From an uncultured Collinsella sp. (GTDB taxonomy: Bacteria > Actinomycetota > Coriobacteriia > Coriobacteriales > Coriobacteriaceae): a DNA stretch of 61,141 nucleotides. Every line of letters begins with the position of its first letter. Position 1 is the first letter of the stretch. The stretch covers positions 1 through 61,141 of the forward strand of contig CAAEEB010000068.1 in assembly GCA_900754745.1 (NCBI GenBank), read 5' to 3'. Both the position numbers and the translations under genes were made by a program. Below are positions 14,301 through 22,607 of this stretch, in pieces. The notes under the pieces are model-generated. The model did no database searches and had not been told where the DNA came from. It saw only the letters and a list, made by a program, of their open reading frames with translations.

Positions 14301-15383
14301 CTACGCAAACAGGCCGTAGATGCTGATGTTGGCCTTGGCGTAGAGACCGTTAGCATACTCGGTCCACTTGGAGCTGGCGCTCGAAGCCTGCGAAGAGTAC
14401 TGCTGGTAGGCGGTGTAATAGGCGGTCATGGCCTGCTTGTAGGTGGCGCTATCGGCCGTAAAGGCATCGTCGGCGAACGCCTTAGCATAGGTGCTGTCGG
14501 CGTCCTTCCAGGTGCCCTTTGAGCTATCCCACTCATCGCCGGCAAGGTTGATGATGTAGTCGGCGTAGTCCTTGCTCGCGGTCTCCTCGTTGCCGTCAGC
14601 AGGCTCGGCCGGGGCGGTCGGCATGCTTGCGGAGCTATCGCCCACCTTCTTCTTGTAGAGCTTCTGCAGCGTCGCAGACTGGCGGACGATCTGCTTGGCC
14701 TGGTCCTTGGACACGCCGTACTGCGTGGCCATGGTCTTGTAGTCGGAGGTGCCGATGGAATCCTCGGCGTACTGCTTCATTTCCTTGGAAGAAACGGTAA
14801 TGCCCTCGTCCTCGGCAGCGTTCAGCAGAATCTGGTTGCGCACGTAGGACAGGATAACGTCGGCGGACGGAGCGGTGTAGTTGCCATCGCTATCCTTGAC
14901 AGTGTCGAGGCTGTACTGGCTCTCGATGGCCTCGCGCGCGGTGATATCGCTCTTCTTGCCGTTGTAGCTATAGCTTGCCACGGTCGAATCGAGCTGGTCC
15001 TCGGTGAGGGTCGCCGAGCCGACACCCTTGCCGCCAAAGCCGCCATTGCCAATAAAGAAGCCGACCACCGCAGCGATCACGACTGCAACCACGAAGGCGG
15101 CGATCATCGTCTTCTTGTGCTTGGATGCATGGTCGTCCGCATCGGAGTCGTCCTCGTCCTGCTCCTCAGGCATGAGGTTCTCGTCGGCGGCGTCCGCGGC
15201 GATCTTTGCCTCCAGGCGAGCATCCTCCTCCTCGGTGGTCGTGCCGGCGGCAATATGTTCGGCAGACGTGCCGGCGACCAGGTCGATCTTCTCGTCCCCA
15301 TCACCGTCGGGGCCTTCGCCGCGCTCGATGATCTGGATGCCGTCGATCTCGTCCTTCTCGTCCTTCTTTTGAATCAGACCCAT
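14301..15383 (-). CDS. Membrane-anchored protein with SurA/PrsA-N-like extracellular region
   Basis: The 360-residue protein has an acidic cytoplasmic N-terminus of about 90 residues, one membrane helix (HKKTMIAAFVVAVVIAAVVG, about residues 88-110) and an extracellular part. The outside region from about residue 120 has helices such as AREAIESQYSLDTV, ADVILSYVRNQILLNAAEDE and TQYGVSKDQAKQIVRQSATL, reminiscent of the N-terminal chaperone domain of SurA/PrsA proteins; no prolyl isomerase domain is visible. The C-terminus is rich in Ser, Ala and Tyr. A role in folding of exported proteins is possible but unproven. AAGGAG precedes the ATG. Confidence 0.6.
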   Translation of the reverse strand: MGLIQKKDEKDEIDGIQIIERGEGPDGDGDEKIDLVAGTSAEHIAAGTTTEEEDARLEAKIAADAADENLMPEEQDEDDSDADDHASKHKKTMIAAFVVAVVIAAVVGFFIGNGGFGGKGVGSATLTEDQLDSTVASYSYNGKKSDITAREAIESQYSLDTVKDSDGNYTAPSADVILSYVRNQILLNAAEDEGITVSSKEMKQYAEDSIGTSDYKTMATQYGVSKDQAKQIVRQSATLQKLYKKKVGDSSASMPTAPAEPADGNEETASKDYADYIINLAGDEWDSSKGTWKDADSTYAKAFADDAFTADSATYKQAMTAYYTAYQQYSSQASSASSKWTEYANGLYAKANISIYGLFA

Positions 15384-15421
15384 ATCAATTACTCCTTGTT
15401 AGGAAACATAGTCCTCAATAG

Positions 15422-15450
15422 AATACGCCCGACGAGGCGCCGGGCGTATT
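15422..15450 (-). terminator. Hairpin after icd
   Basis: AATACGCCCG and CGGGCGTATT flank ACGAGGCGC about 35 bases after the icd stop on the minus strand. The stem is strong but the T tract is short (TTCTATTG). Confidence 0.6.
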
Positions 15451-15485
15451 GATTCTTAGGTTATACGCAAACACTTAAGTACTAT

Positions 15486-16595
15486 TTAGGCGTTTGCAGC
15501 GTGCATACCTTGGGCCAGGTGCGCGATAACGGCATCGGCAAAGGCCTGCGTGCCCACAGCGCCCTCAACGGAGCCGGTCTGGGCACGACGCACGTCACCG
15601 GTAACCTGCTCGCCCTCGTCGAGCGTGGCAGATACGGCGGCACGAATGCGATTGGCAGCATCGTTCTCGCCCAGGTGATCGAGCATCATAGCCGCAGACA
15701 GAATCTCGGCTGTGGGGTTGGCGATATCCTGGCCAGCGATATCGGGCGCGGAGCCGTGCGTAGCCTCGAAGATGGCGCAGTCGGCACCGATGTTGGAGCC
15801 GGGGGCCATACCCAAGCCGCCCACCAGGCCGGCGCACAGGTCGCTCACGATGTCGCCGTACAGGTTGGGCAGCACCAGAACATCGAAGTCGTTGGGGTTC
15901 TGGACCAGGCCCATGCAGGTGGCGTCGACAATCTTGTCGTTGAACTCGATATCGGGATAGTTGGCGGCCACCTCGCGCGCAACGCGCAGGAACAGGCCGT
16001 CGGTCGCCTTCATGATGTTGGCCTTGTGCACGGCCGTCACCTTTTTGCGGCCGCAGCGACGGGCATACTCAAAGGCGTACTCCACAATGCGACGGCTCTT
16101 GGCGATGGAGATCGGCTTAATCGAGATCGCGGAATCGGCGGCGAAGGTCTTTTGGCCCGAACGCTCGACGAGCTGCGAGAGCTCCTCGACCTCGGCAGCG
16201 CCCTCATCGAACTCGATGCCGGCGTAGAGGTCCTCGGTGTTCTCGCGCACGATGACCAGGTCGACATCGCGGAAACGCGAGCCGTCACCCGGCTGCGACA
16301 GACAAGGGCGCACGCAGGCGTACAGGTCGAAATGCTTGCGCAGGGCCACGTTGACGCTGCGGAAACCCGTGCCGACCGGTGTGGTGATGGGGCCCTTGAT
16401 GGCAACCTTGGTCTCGGCGACCGCATCGAGCACGTGCTGGGGCAGCGGCGTGCCAAACTCGTCCATGACGCCGGCACCGGCCTCCTGGACGTTCCAGTTG
16501 ATCTGGACACCGGTGGCCTCGACCACGCGGCGCATGGCCTGCGTAATCTCGGGACCGATACCGTCACCGGGAATCAGGACTACATCGTGCGCCAT
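15486..16595 (-). CDS. icd: Isocitrate dehydrogenase, NAD-type (isocitrate/isopropylmalate dehydrogenase family)
   Basis: This 369-residue enzyme oxidatively decarboxylates isocitrate to 2-oxoglutarate. It shows [15 protein letters not shown] at the start, the substrate Arg and Tyr cluster in [14 protein letters not shown], the catalytic Lys in [16 protein letters not shown], the metal-binding Asp in [14 protein letters not shown], and the coenzyme loop [20 protein letters not shown]. The length and the Asp after the GSAPDIAG loop fit the NAD-dependent type rather than 3-isopropylmalate dehydrogenase. It is the last gene of a minus-strand group; the HEAT-repeat gene ends six bases before its start. 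It probably supplies 2-oxoglutarate for glutamate synthesis in an incomplete citric-acid cycle. Confidence 0.87.
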   Translation of the reverse strand: MAHDVVLIPGDGIGPEITQAMRRVVEATGVQINWNVQEAGAGVMDEFGTPLPQHVLDAVAETKVAIKGPITTPVGTGFRSVNVALRKHFDLYACVRPCLSQPGDGSRFRDVDLVIVRENTEDLYAGIEFDEGAAEVEELSQLVERSGQKTFAADSAISIKPISIAKSRRIVEYAFEYARRCGRKKVTAVHKANIMKATDGLFLRVAREVAANYPDIEFNDKIVDATCMGLVQNPNDFDVLVLPNLYGDIVSDLCAGLVGGLGMAPGSNIGADCAIFEATHGSAPDIAGQDIANPTAEILSAAMMLDHLGENDAANRIRAAVSATLDEGEQVTGDVRRAQTGSVEGAVGTQAFADAVIAHLAQGMHAANA

Positions 16596-16601
16596 AATCT
16601 G

Positions 16602-17300
16602 TTACTCCTCGTCTTCGGCGTCGTCAGATTTTTTAACGCTAGCACGCTTCTTCTTTTTGGAGAGATCCAGGCCAAAACGTTTAACAAGCATTTCGCAAAT
16701 CTCGCTCGAACGGGCCTTGAGATAGCTGCCCTTGCCGTTCTCGGCGTCGAACTTAAGGCGCAGTGCGAGCTTCTCGGCAACCTCGGCGTCGATCTCGCCC
16801 TGACCAAACTCGTACAGGCAGCCGAGCATGTCGCGGTACTCGAGGTCGCCGTGGTAGCACTGGATGGCCTCGTCCAGGATAGGCCAAGCCTCGCGCGAAC
16901 GCTCGACGCTCGTGGCGCCCCACACGCACAGCAGGCGGAAGGCGGCGTAGCGCAGCGTGGAGGAAAGCTCGTCGAACAGCGCGGTCTCGGCGCCCTCAAA
17001 GGCATCGCCCATCTGCTCGGGGCAGGTGGTGGCGAGCGCCGTCAGGGCATCGAGGGCCTCCCAGCGGGTCTGAGCCTCGGGGCGGTCGAGCGCCTCGATC
17101 AGCGCGGGCACGCAGGGCACGACGCGCTGCGGATCGCGCTCGGCCAGCAGGCGCAGCACGCGGGCGGCAAACTGGCGGATGCGGCGCGTGGGGCAGCCGA
17201 GCTCCTGGACCAGGCGGTCGACGGCGTTCTCGTTCTCCTCTGCCAGCTGAAGCTGTGCCAGCTCCTCGTCGGTAAGCTGTTCTTCTTTGTTTTCTGCCAT
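16602..17300 (-). CDS. HEAT-repeat protein
   Basis: The 232-residue protein consists of helical repeats: RRIRQFAARVLRLLAERDPQ, then VPALIEALDRPEAQTRWEAL, then FDELSSTLRYAAFRLLCVWG, each with the Pro/Asp/Arg spacing of HEAT or armadillo-like repeats. The first 25 residues are acidic and the C-terminal 30 are a highly charged tail with KKKKRASVKK. Such folds bind protein partners; none can be named. It is tightly packed between the small membrane protein gene and icd. Confidence 0.75.
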   Translation of the reverse strand: MAENKEEQLTDEELAQLQLAEENENAVDRLVQELGCPTRRIRQFAARVLRLLAERDPQRVVPCVPALIEALDRPEAQTRWEALDALTALATTCPEQMGDAFEGAETALFDELSSTLRYAAFRLLCVWGATSVERSREAWPILDEAIQCYHGDLEYRDMLGCLYEFGQGEIDAEVAEKLALRLKFDAENGKGSYLKARSSEICEMLVKRFGLDLSKKKKRASVKKSDDAEDEE

Positions 17301-17315
17301 AGTTACCTCTTCTTA

Positions 17316-17744
17316 CTATTTCTTAGCGTGCTTGCCAGCACCCTTGCTGTCATCGGTGACCGAGATGAGCTGTCGGTCGGCAGCTCCATTGCGACGCGCG
17401 CGGCGGCGCTCCTCGGCGTCGCCCGCGTCGGCGGCGGCGCGATGGGCCTTGTTGACGTTAAAAACCTCGTCATGCTTGCGCCACGGGCCAACGGACTCGC
17501 CAAAGCTCATCTTAAGGCCGGCGATAAAACCGCCGAGCCAGCCGATCGGCGCAAACTGCACCAGCGGGAACAGCGAGAACACCCAGGTCAGCAGGATGAC
17601 TGCCGCCGCACCCGCAAAGTTGGCGATCCAGTAGTCGCGCTTGGTGATCACGCGCTTTTCGCAAGCCCACTGGCCGCACAAAAAGCCGATGTAGATCGCA
17701 AAGAGAAAGAGCCCCAGCGCGAGCACCACGAACGTCCAGCTCAT
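17316..17744 (-). CDS. Small membrane protein of unknown function
   Basis: The 142-residue protein has two or three membrane segments in its first 80 residues (TFVVLALGLFLFAIYIGFLC, then ANFAGAAAVILLTWVFSLF and an amphipathic GWLGGFIAGLKM) followed by a basic cytoplasmic tail with EERRRARR. I recognise no family. The ATG at 17744 is chosen over in-frame starts inside the upstream gene, because GAGGAG at the end of that gene serves as its ribosome site. It lies five bases after the dehydrogenase gene and 15 bases before the HEAT gene, so the three are an operon. Confidence 0.72.
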   Translation of the reverse strand: MSWTFVVLALGLFLFAIYIGFLCGQWACEKRVITKRDYWIANFAGAAAVILLTWVFSLFPLVQFAPIGWLGGFIAGLKMSFGESVGPWRKHDEVFNVNKAHRAAADAGDAEERRRARRNGAADRQLISVTDDSKGAGKHAKK

Positions 17745-17749
17745 GGGCG

Positions 17750-18829
17750 CTACTCCTCGTGATGATGGCCGCAGCAGCACTCGTGGCCGTCATCGTGGCC
17801 GTGACCGCCGCAGCACTCGTGGTCCTCGCCGTGATGGTGACCGCAACCGCACTCATGGTCCTCGCCGTGCTCGCCGCAACCGCAACCTTCCTCGTGAGCG
17901 CCATGCTCCTCGGGACGATACTGCGACCAGTCCAGACCGGCGGCGATGGCATCGGCCTCCTCCTTATAGAGGACCGTGATGGCCTGGGTGCCCAGCCTGG
18001 CGCCACCGATAGCGTCGAGCATGTCGTAGAGCGTAAAGGCCACGTCGGCGCCGGGCAGCGCGAGCTCGCGGTCATCGGCGTAGGCGAGCGCCAGACGCAG
18101 GTCCTTGATGAAGTGCTCAACCATAAAGCCGGGCTTGTAGTCGCCGTCGAGCGCCTTGGGGGCCAGGCTCTCCATAGCGCCGGACTTGCCGGTACCGCCC
18201 AGAATCATCTGGCGGGTCTTCTCCAGATCAAGGCCGCTCAGCTCGGCAAACGCCATGGCGTCTGCCATGCCGACCATGCAGGCGCCCAGCGACACCTGGT
18301 TGGCGAGCTTGGCAGCCTGGCCCTTGCCGGCGCCGTCGAAGCAGCAGATGTTGGCCGCGAAAGTGGCAAGGATGTCGCGGACCGGGGCGATATCGTTCTC
18401 GGTGGCACCCACGATAGCCGTGAGCGTGCCGGCGATCGCGCCCGACTCGCCGCCGGTGACGGGGCAGTCAAACGCCATGCGGCCGGAGACCTGGGCGGCC
18501 TCGGCAATGTCGCGGGCGAGCTCGGGCGAGCTCGTGGTGAGGTCGATCAGCACCGCGCCCGGCTTGGTGCAGGCCAGCAGGCCGTCGCCCGCCAGGTAGA
18601 GCTCCTCGACCTCGGAGGGATAGCCCACCATGGTAAAGACGACATCGGCGCCAGCCGCGGCCTCGGCCGGCGTATCGGCCCAGGCGGCGCCGTGCTCGAT
18701 AAGCGCAGCGGCCTTGGACTTGGTGCGGTTGTTGACCGTGACGGGGTAGCCGGCGTCCAGGATGTGGCCGGCGATGGGGGCACCCATGATTCCGGTGCCG
18801 ATGAATGCGACGGAGAGCTTGTTTGCCAT
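17750..18829 (-). CDS. NAD(P)-dependent beta-hydroxyacid dehydrogenase with His/Cys-rich C-terminal tail
   Basis: Residues 1-300 form a normal 3-hydroxyisobutyrate/tartronate-semialdehyde reductase: the Rossmann motif VAFIGTGIMGAPIAGHILDA, substrate loop DCPVTGGESGAIAGTL, and catalytic Lys in GAGKGQAAKLANQVSLG. Family members end at about 295-305 residues. Here roughly 50 extra residues follow, containing 14 His and 9 Cys in repeated blocks such as CGCGHHHGEDHECC. This tail looks like a metal-binding module (zinc, nickel or cobalt) of the type seen in nickel-storage proteins. The fusion is in one continuous frame and overlaps no neighbouring gene. The physiological substrate and the metal are unknown. 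Confidence 0.88.
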   Translation of the reverse strand: MANKLSVAFIGTGIMGAPIAGHILDAGYPVTVNNRTKSKAAALIEHGAAWADTPAEAAAGADVVFTMVGYPSEVEELYLAGDGLLACTKPGAVLIDLTTSSPELARDIAEAAQVSGRMAFDCPVTGGESGAIAGTLTAIVGATENDIAPVRDILATFAANICCFDGAGKGQAAKLANQVSLGACMVGMADAMAFAELSGLDLEKTRQMILGGTGKSGAMESLAPKALDGDYKPGFMVEHFIKDLRLALAYADDRELALPGADVAFTLYDMLDAIGGARLGTQAITVLYKEEADAIAAGLDWSQYRPEEHGAHEEGCGCGEHGEDHECGCGHHHGEDHECCGGHGHDDGHECCCGHHHEE

Positions 18830-18928
18830 GAAACCTTTCCTTTTGGGTTGGGTGTTGTTACCAGGTTAAAATACTCGGTGCCAGCGTTTCGGCCGTGACT
18901 TGAGGGCACTTGCAGCCGCAGCGCCTGT

Positions 18929-19882
18929 CTACTCACCGCGCACACGGCGTGCGATGCGGTCGGAAAGCGAGGCTTTCTCGGCGCGGTTCTTGCCCCAAAA
19001 CGCGCAAGCCACCATGCCGGGGCCCACATGCGAGCCGATGGTGGGACCGACGGAACTACGGATGATGGTGACGTCGGCGCAGCCTTCCTCCTTGCGGATG
19101 GCGGCCTCGAGCCAATCACCGTCCTTCTCGGCATCGGCCGTCATGATGGCGATGGGCATGGTGCGGTCGGGCACGTAGTTCTCGCGGAACGACTTGAGGA
19201 TGGACTTGAGCGCCTTCTTGCGGCCGCGGTTGACGCCGATCAGCGACAGCGAGCCGGCAAGGTCGTAGGAGAGCTCGGGCTTGACGTCGAGCTTTGCCGT
19301 GAGCTGTGCCGCCGCGGGCGGAATGCGGCCGCCGGCAGCCAGCGCGTCAAAGCTCTCGAGCGTAAAGTAGCCGTGGACGTAGGTCTTTGCCTCGTTTGCC
19401 CAATCGACCAGCTGCTTGGCGGTCAGTCCCGCTGAGCGCTGGCGCACGGCCTCGAGCGCCAAGAGCGCACCGGTCGCGCAGGGCAGAGCGTTGTCGACCA
19501 CGTAGAGCTCAAAGTTGGGATACTCGGCGCGCACGGCATCTGCCGCCTGGCACGCGGAGTTGTAGCTCGACGACAGCGCCGAGGTAAAGCACAGGTAGAC
19601 CGTGGGCGTGCCCTCTTTGGCGCACTCGGTAAAGAACTCGATATAGCGACCGAGCGACACGGCGGAGGTAGACACGCGAGCGCCGGCGCGCATGCGGTCG
19701 TAGAACTCCTTAGGACTCATGCTCGACCAGATATCGTCCGTGCGCTCCTCGCCATCGATAATGAAGGGGAAACCCAGGATATCGACATCGAGGTTCGCGG
19801 CGACCTCGGGGCTAAAGTCGCAGCAGGTATCGACGACGATGCGGCAACGGTCCGAATGACCGGCGGATGCGGCCTTGTCCAT
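18929..19882 (-). CDS. DegV-family fatty-acid-binding protein
   Basis: The 317-residue protein shows the DegV two-domain fold: IVVDTCCDFSPEVAANLDVD, then the ligand-contact SARVSTSAVSLGRYIEFF-type segment (VSTSAVSLG), CFTSALSSSYNSACQAAD with the Ser cluster that holds the carboxylate, and GPTIGSHVGPGMVACAFWG at the end. DegV/FakB proteins bind a free fatty acid and present it to the kinase FakA for phospholipid synthesis; the kinase is not in this window. AAGGAG lies eight bases before the ATG at 19882; a TTG directly upstream is less likely. Confidence 0.9.
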   Translation of the reverse strand: MDKAASAGHSDRCRIVVDTCCDFSPEVAANLDVDILGFPFIIDGEERTDDIWSSMSPKEFYDRMRAGARVSTSAVSLGRYIEFFTECAKEGTPTVYLCFTSALSSSYNSACQAADAVRAEYPNFELYVVDNALPCATGALLALEAVRQRSAGLTAKQLVDWANEAKTYVHGYFTLESFDALAAGGRIPPAAAQLTAKLDVKPELSYDLAGSLSLIGVNRGRKKALKSILKSFRENYVPDRTMPIAIMTADAEKDGDWLEAAIRKEEGCADVTIIRSSVGPTIGSHVGPGMVACAFWGKNRAEKASLSDRIARRVRGE

Positions 19883-19900
19883 CAAAGCGACTCCTTACGT

Positions 19901-19932
19901 AAAAAGGCGGCCACCCGCATGGGATGGCCGCC
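19901..19932 (-). terminator. Intrinsic terminator of hpf
   Basis: GGCGGCCA and TGGCCGCC flank CCCGCATGGGA; on the minus strand the stem is followed by TTTTTACG. It lies 30 bases after the hpf stop. Confidence 0.9.
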
Positions 19933-19961
19933 GGCCGTTAACTCATGCAAGTTAACGTATT

Positions 19962-20546
19962 TTACTCGTCAAGCGTTTCGATGCGGGGCTTGATGATGCC
20001 ATATCCACCATTCTTACGGTGATACACCACATTGATGAGGCCAGTCGTCGCGTTCTCGAACACGTAGAAGTCGTGGCCGAGCAGATCGGTCTGCACCAGC
20101 GCCTGCTCCTCAGTCATCGGGGTGACATCAATGACCTTCTCACGGACGAGCAGGTCGTCCTCCTCCTCGGGCAGCAGCAGGTCGGCCAGATCCTCGACGC
20201 GCTCGACCGGTGCGACATCCGCTGCGCTGGCACCGCCCTGGCGGTTGTCCACGACCTTGGTCTTGAACTTGCGCAGCTGGCGGGTGACCTTATCGGCGGA
20301 GAGGTCGATGGCGGCGTACATATCTGCACCGTGCTCGGCAACGCGAATCACCGAACCGCGAGCGCGAACCGTAACCTCGACGATTGCCGGGTTGGGGTTC
20401 GAGGGGTTCTTCTCATAGCGAAGTACGACGTCGACCGTCATGGGCTCGATATCGAAAACCTTGAGCGCCTCGCCGATCTTCTCATCCACATGCGCACGCA
20501 GAGCATCGGTTACCGTCGTCTTGCGTCCAGAAACCTTGATATCCAT
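19962..20546 (-). CDS. hpf: Ribosome hibernation promoting factor, long form
   Basis: The 194-residue protein has the N-terminal S30AE/YfiA domain (MDIKVSGRKTTVTDALRAHV, then VEVTVRARGSVIRVAEHGAD and MYAAIDLSADKVTRQLRKFK) and a C-terminal dimerisation domain (LVQTDLLGHDFYVFENATTG, then VVYHRKNGGYGIIKP). Long HPF joins two 70S ribosomes into inactive 100S dimers in stationary phase. The start at 20546 has GGAG upstream and matches the family N-terminus; the frame extends further but without homology. It is a single-gene unit with its own terminator. Confidence 0.95.
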   Translation of the reverse strand: MDIKVSGRKTTVTDALRAHVDEKIGEALKVFDIEPMTVDVVLRYEKNPSNPNPAIVEVTVRARGSVIRVAEHGADMYAAIDLSADKVTRQLRKFKTKVVDNRQGGASAADVAPVERVEDLADLLLPEEEDDLLVREKVIDVTPMTEEQALVQTDLLGHDFYVFENATTGLINVVYHRKNGGYGIIKPRIETLDE

Positions 20547-20762
20547 ACGTGGCTCCAATCTGCCTCGGGGACTTACCGTACTGGCTATGTACCCATTGCC
20601 GTGCATTTAATCACGCGGATTCCCAAAGACCCGAATAACGATTGCTTGATACCGCATACCGAAGTCTCGCACTTTTCTGTGGCAAAGTGCGCTATAGGAG
20701 GGCGACGGCGACTTTGGCTTTGCACCTAAAAAATGTCTTTGACCTGCTGGTTTTATGTAAAC
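20547..20762. other. hpf upstream region with one hairpin
   Basis: No gene is seen. CGCACTTT (20668-20675) and AAAGTGCG (20684-20691) form a perfect 8-bp stem. The region must hold the hpf promoter; no clear -10/-35 pair could be fixed. Confidence 0.4.
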
Positions 20763-20797
20763 AAAAAAGCCGGGCTCCCCTGTTGGGAAAGCCCGGC
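20763..20797 (-). terminator. Intrinsic terminator of the solute-binding lipoprotein gene
   Basis: On the minus strand GCCGGGCTTTCCC pairs with GGGAGCCCGGC around AACAG and is followed by TTTTTTGTTT. It is about 65 bases after the stop codon. Confidence 0.9.
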
Positions 20798-20863
20798 AAT
20801 GCGTGTTGAAACCGTGAAGAGGCCTCTCTCCTAGCGCATGGGAGACGCCACCCCTAGCAATAA

Positions 20864-21874
20864 CTAGCTATTGAGCTTGTTAATGTCGTCGTCGGTGATA
20901 GTGCCCTCCTGGCTGGACGATTTATCCTCGGAGGCTGCACCCTCGCTGCTCGAATCGGAGGATGCGGACTCGCTGGATCCGGCATCGGTCGACTGCACGT
21001 CGGCGCCCGAGACCGTCTTGGTGGTGAGGTCATAGGGCATCGTGCCGTACCAGACGGAGTGGACCGCCTCGAGCGTGCCATCGACCGTGATACCGTCGAG
21101 GGCATCGCTCACGGCACGGCATAGCTCATCGTTGGCCGCGAGGCCCGCGACGCCGAGCGTCGAGGGCGTCTCGAGCGCGCCGACGTAAGAGATCTGGCTC
21201 ATCAGGCGCGCAAGGTAGCCGCCGGCCGTGGAGTCGCAAATCACGTAGTCTATCTCGCCGGACTCGAGCGCCTCAAAGCACTCGTTGATGTTGGAGAAGG
21301 TCTTTTGGTTGGCCGTGATGCTCTGCTTGGCGAGCGCTTCCTGCGAGGCCGAGGAGGTCTGAACGCCCAGGGTAGCGGTGTTAAGCGTTTCGGTGGAAAC
21401 GCTCAGCGACTCGCCGTCGCTCGTCTTTCCGAACACTGCCGCAGCGTCGTACAGGCAAGTACCAAGCGTGCTGATATCACCATCCGTGGAATTGATGTCG
21501 CCAATGAAGATGTCGGCCTTTTTGTCGCCGAGCGCGGAATCGGCAGAAGACGCATCGACGAAGGCAACCTTAAGACCCATACGGCTTGCAAGGGCGCGGG
21601 CAGCGTCGACCGCGTAGCCCGTGAGATTACCATCGGCGCCCTGCATGGCCTGCGGAGCATCGGAGGTATCGAGGGCAACCGTCAGGGTGCCGGGAGTGAC
21701 CAGGGCATCGTCCGACACCGTCGGCGTGACGGTCTCGCGCTCGATCTGGTCAATCGTGGGCGTCGTGAACGTGGACAGTGGGTTGAACGCGCATCCGCTC
21801 AAGCCCAATACGGCAATGACCGCCGCGGTCCCAGCACCTAACCGAGCCGCGTGCATCAAGCTGCCCCTCACCAT
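20864..21874 (-). CDS. Extracellular solute-binding lipoprotein (amino-acid ABC type)
   Basis: The protein has a lipoprotein signal peptide with lipobox LGLSGC, then a periplasmic-binding-protein type 3 domain: GTLTVALDTSDAPQAMQ, GNLTGYAVDAARALASRMGL, VAFVDASSADSALGDKKADI and DYVICDSTAGGYLARLMS. This is the amino-acid/glutamine-binding type. The C-terminus carries a Ser-rich, probably disordered 50-residue tail. No permease or ATPase gene is adjacent, so it either serves a transporter elsewhere or acts as a sensor. Two starts are possible, ATG at 21874 or ATG at 21856; both leave the signal peptide intact. An apparent longer frame upstream is not supported. Confidence 0.85.
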   Translation of the reverse strand: MVRGSLMHAARLGAGTAAVIAVLGLSGCAFNPLSTFTTPTIDQIERETVTPTVSDDALVTPGTLTVALDTSDAPQAMQGADGNLTGYAVDAARALASRMGLKVAFVDASSADSALGDKKADIFIGDINSTDGDISTLGTCLYDAAAVFGKTSDGESLSVSTETLNTATLGVQTSSASQEALAKQSITANQKTFSNINECFEALESGEIDYVICDSTAGGYLARLMSQISYVGALETPSTLGVAGLAANDELCRAVSDALDGITVDGTLEAVHSVWYGTMPYDLTTKTVSGADVQSTDAGSSESASSDSSSEGAASEDKSSSQEGTITDDDINKLNS

Positions 21875-22305
21875 GTCCACTACCCTGCCTTCTGTGTCGT
21901 ATACAATCCGTGCGTTGCGCGGAATAACGGGTGTTCCCACCAGCTGACCTGGTATTTGACCCCACACTTGCGCACCGGGGTGTTTGCTCGGGAGGCCATA
22001 GCCACCTTCACGACTGGCCCGCTCGCCCGCGAGGCGGTATTGCCCCAAAGAAAGTAGAACGGACGGTGCGGCTTACATCTAGGACGCGCCATGATCGCGC
22101 CGCGCGCACGCGGTCGCTTACGTGGATCCCTTTGACCGCGTCTGTCTTGGACTAGGATGGACATTTCGTCCGTCCGCAACCACAGCCTGGCAGGAACGTA
22201 GCGCATTATAGCTAAGTTCAAGCTAAAGTTTAAGGTTAGGGGCGTCATTCGCACCGTGAGCACAGATTTTGCAGGTCGGAGCGGACCATTCGTGCCCCCA
22301 TGAAG

Positions 22306-22334
22306 CCCGGAGCTCCCCTACGGGGAGCTCCGGG
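22306..22334. repeat. Perfect 13-bp hairpin beside the inverted-repeat element
   Basis: CCCGGAGCTCCCC pairs with GGGGAGCTCCGGG around a three-base loop. It has no T tract and stands 22 bases from the left end of the inverted-repeat element. The remaining stretch 21875-22300 shows no gene; it contains an AT-rich TTCAAGCTAAAGTTTAAGG segment near 22217. Confidence 0.55.
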
Positions 22335-22355
22335 GCATCCGTCTCAGGGCGCCGT

Positions 22356-22570
22356 GTGCAAAAAACGGCAAATATGAGTACTGCCACCAATTTAGTAGCA
22401 GCGTTTTTCCGCCCCGCGAGCCCTTTTTGAGTTCCGCACAGCCTGCTTGGCGCCAAGATATTCCACATTCGTTTATTATCTCTTCAATGAATCCAAATTT
22501 TCGGCCCAAGTTTCTTTGTTTTTACTGCCACTAGTCTAGTAACAGTACTCATATTTGCCGTTTTTTGCAC
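22356..22570. mobile_element. MITE-like inverted-repeat element, copy 1
   Basis: A 215-base block is bounded by perfect 28-bp inverted repeats: 22356-22383 (GTGCAAAAAACGGCAAATAT at its outer end) and 22543-22570. Inside both ends the similarity continues imperfectly for about 20 bases with the form CTGyyACn7GTrrCAG, itself a small hairpin with G-U pairs. The interior is AT-rich and has no gene. A related copy lies at 38152-38377 with the same ends and a diverged interior. It may be a non-autonomous transposable element or a conserved RNA; no target-site duplication could be fixed by eye. Confidence 0.7.
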
Positions 22571-22607
22571 AGGACATATAAACAGACCTCCCTATAAAGC
22601 CATAGTT

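Noticed and set aside
15501..17762. 753-codon open frame on the plus strand
   Set aside because: It lies opposite icd, the HEAT gene and the small membrane gene. The minus-strand products have family motifs and ribosome sites; the plus frame has none and is a GC-bias shadow.
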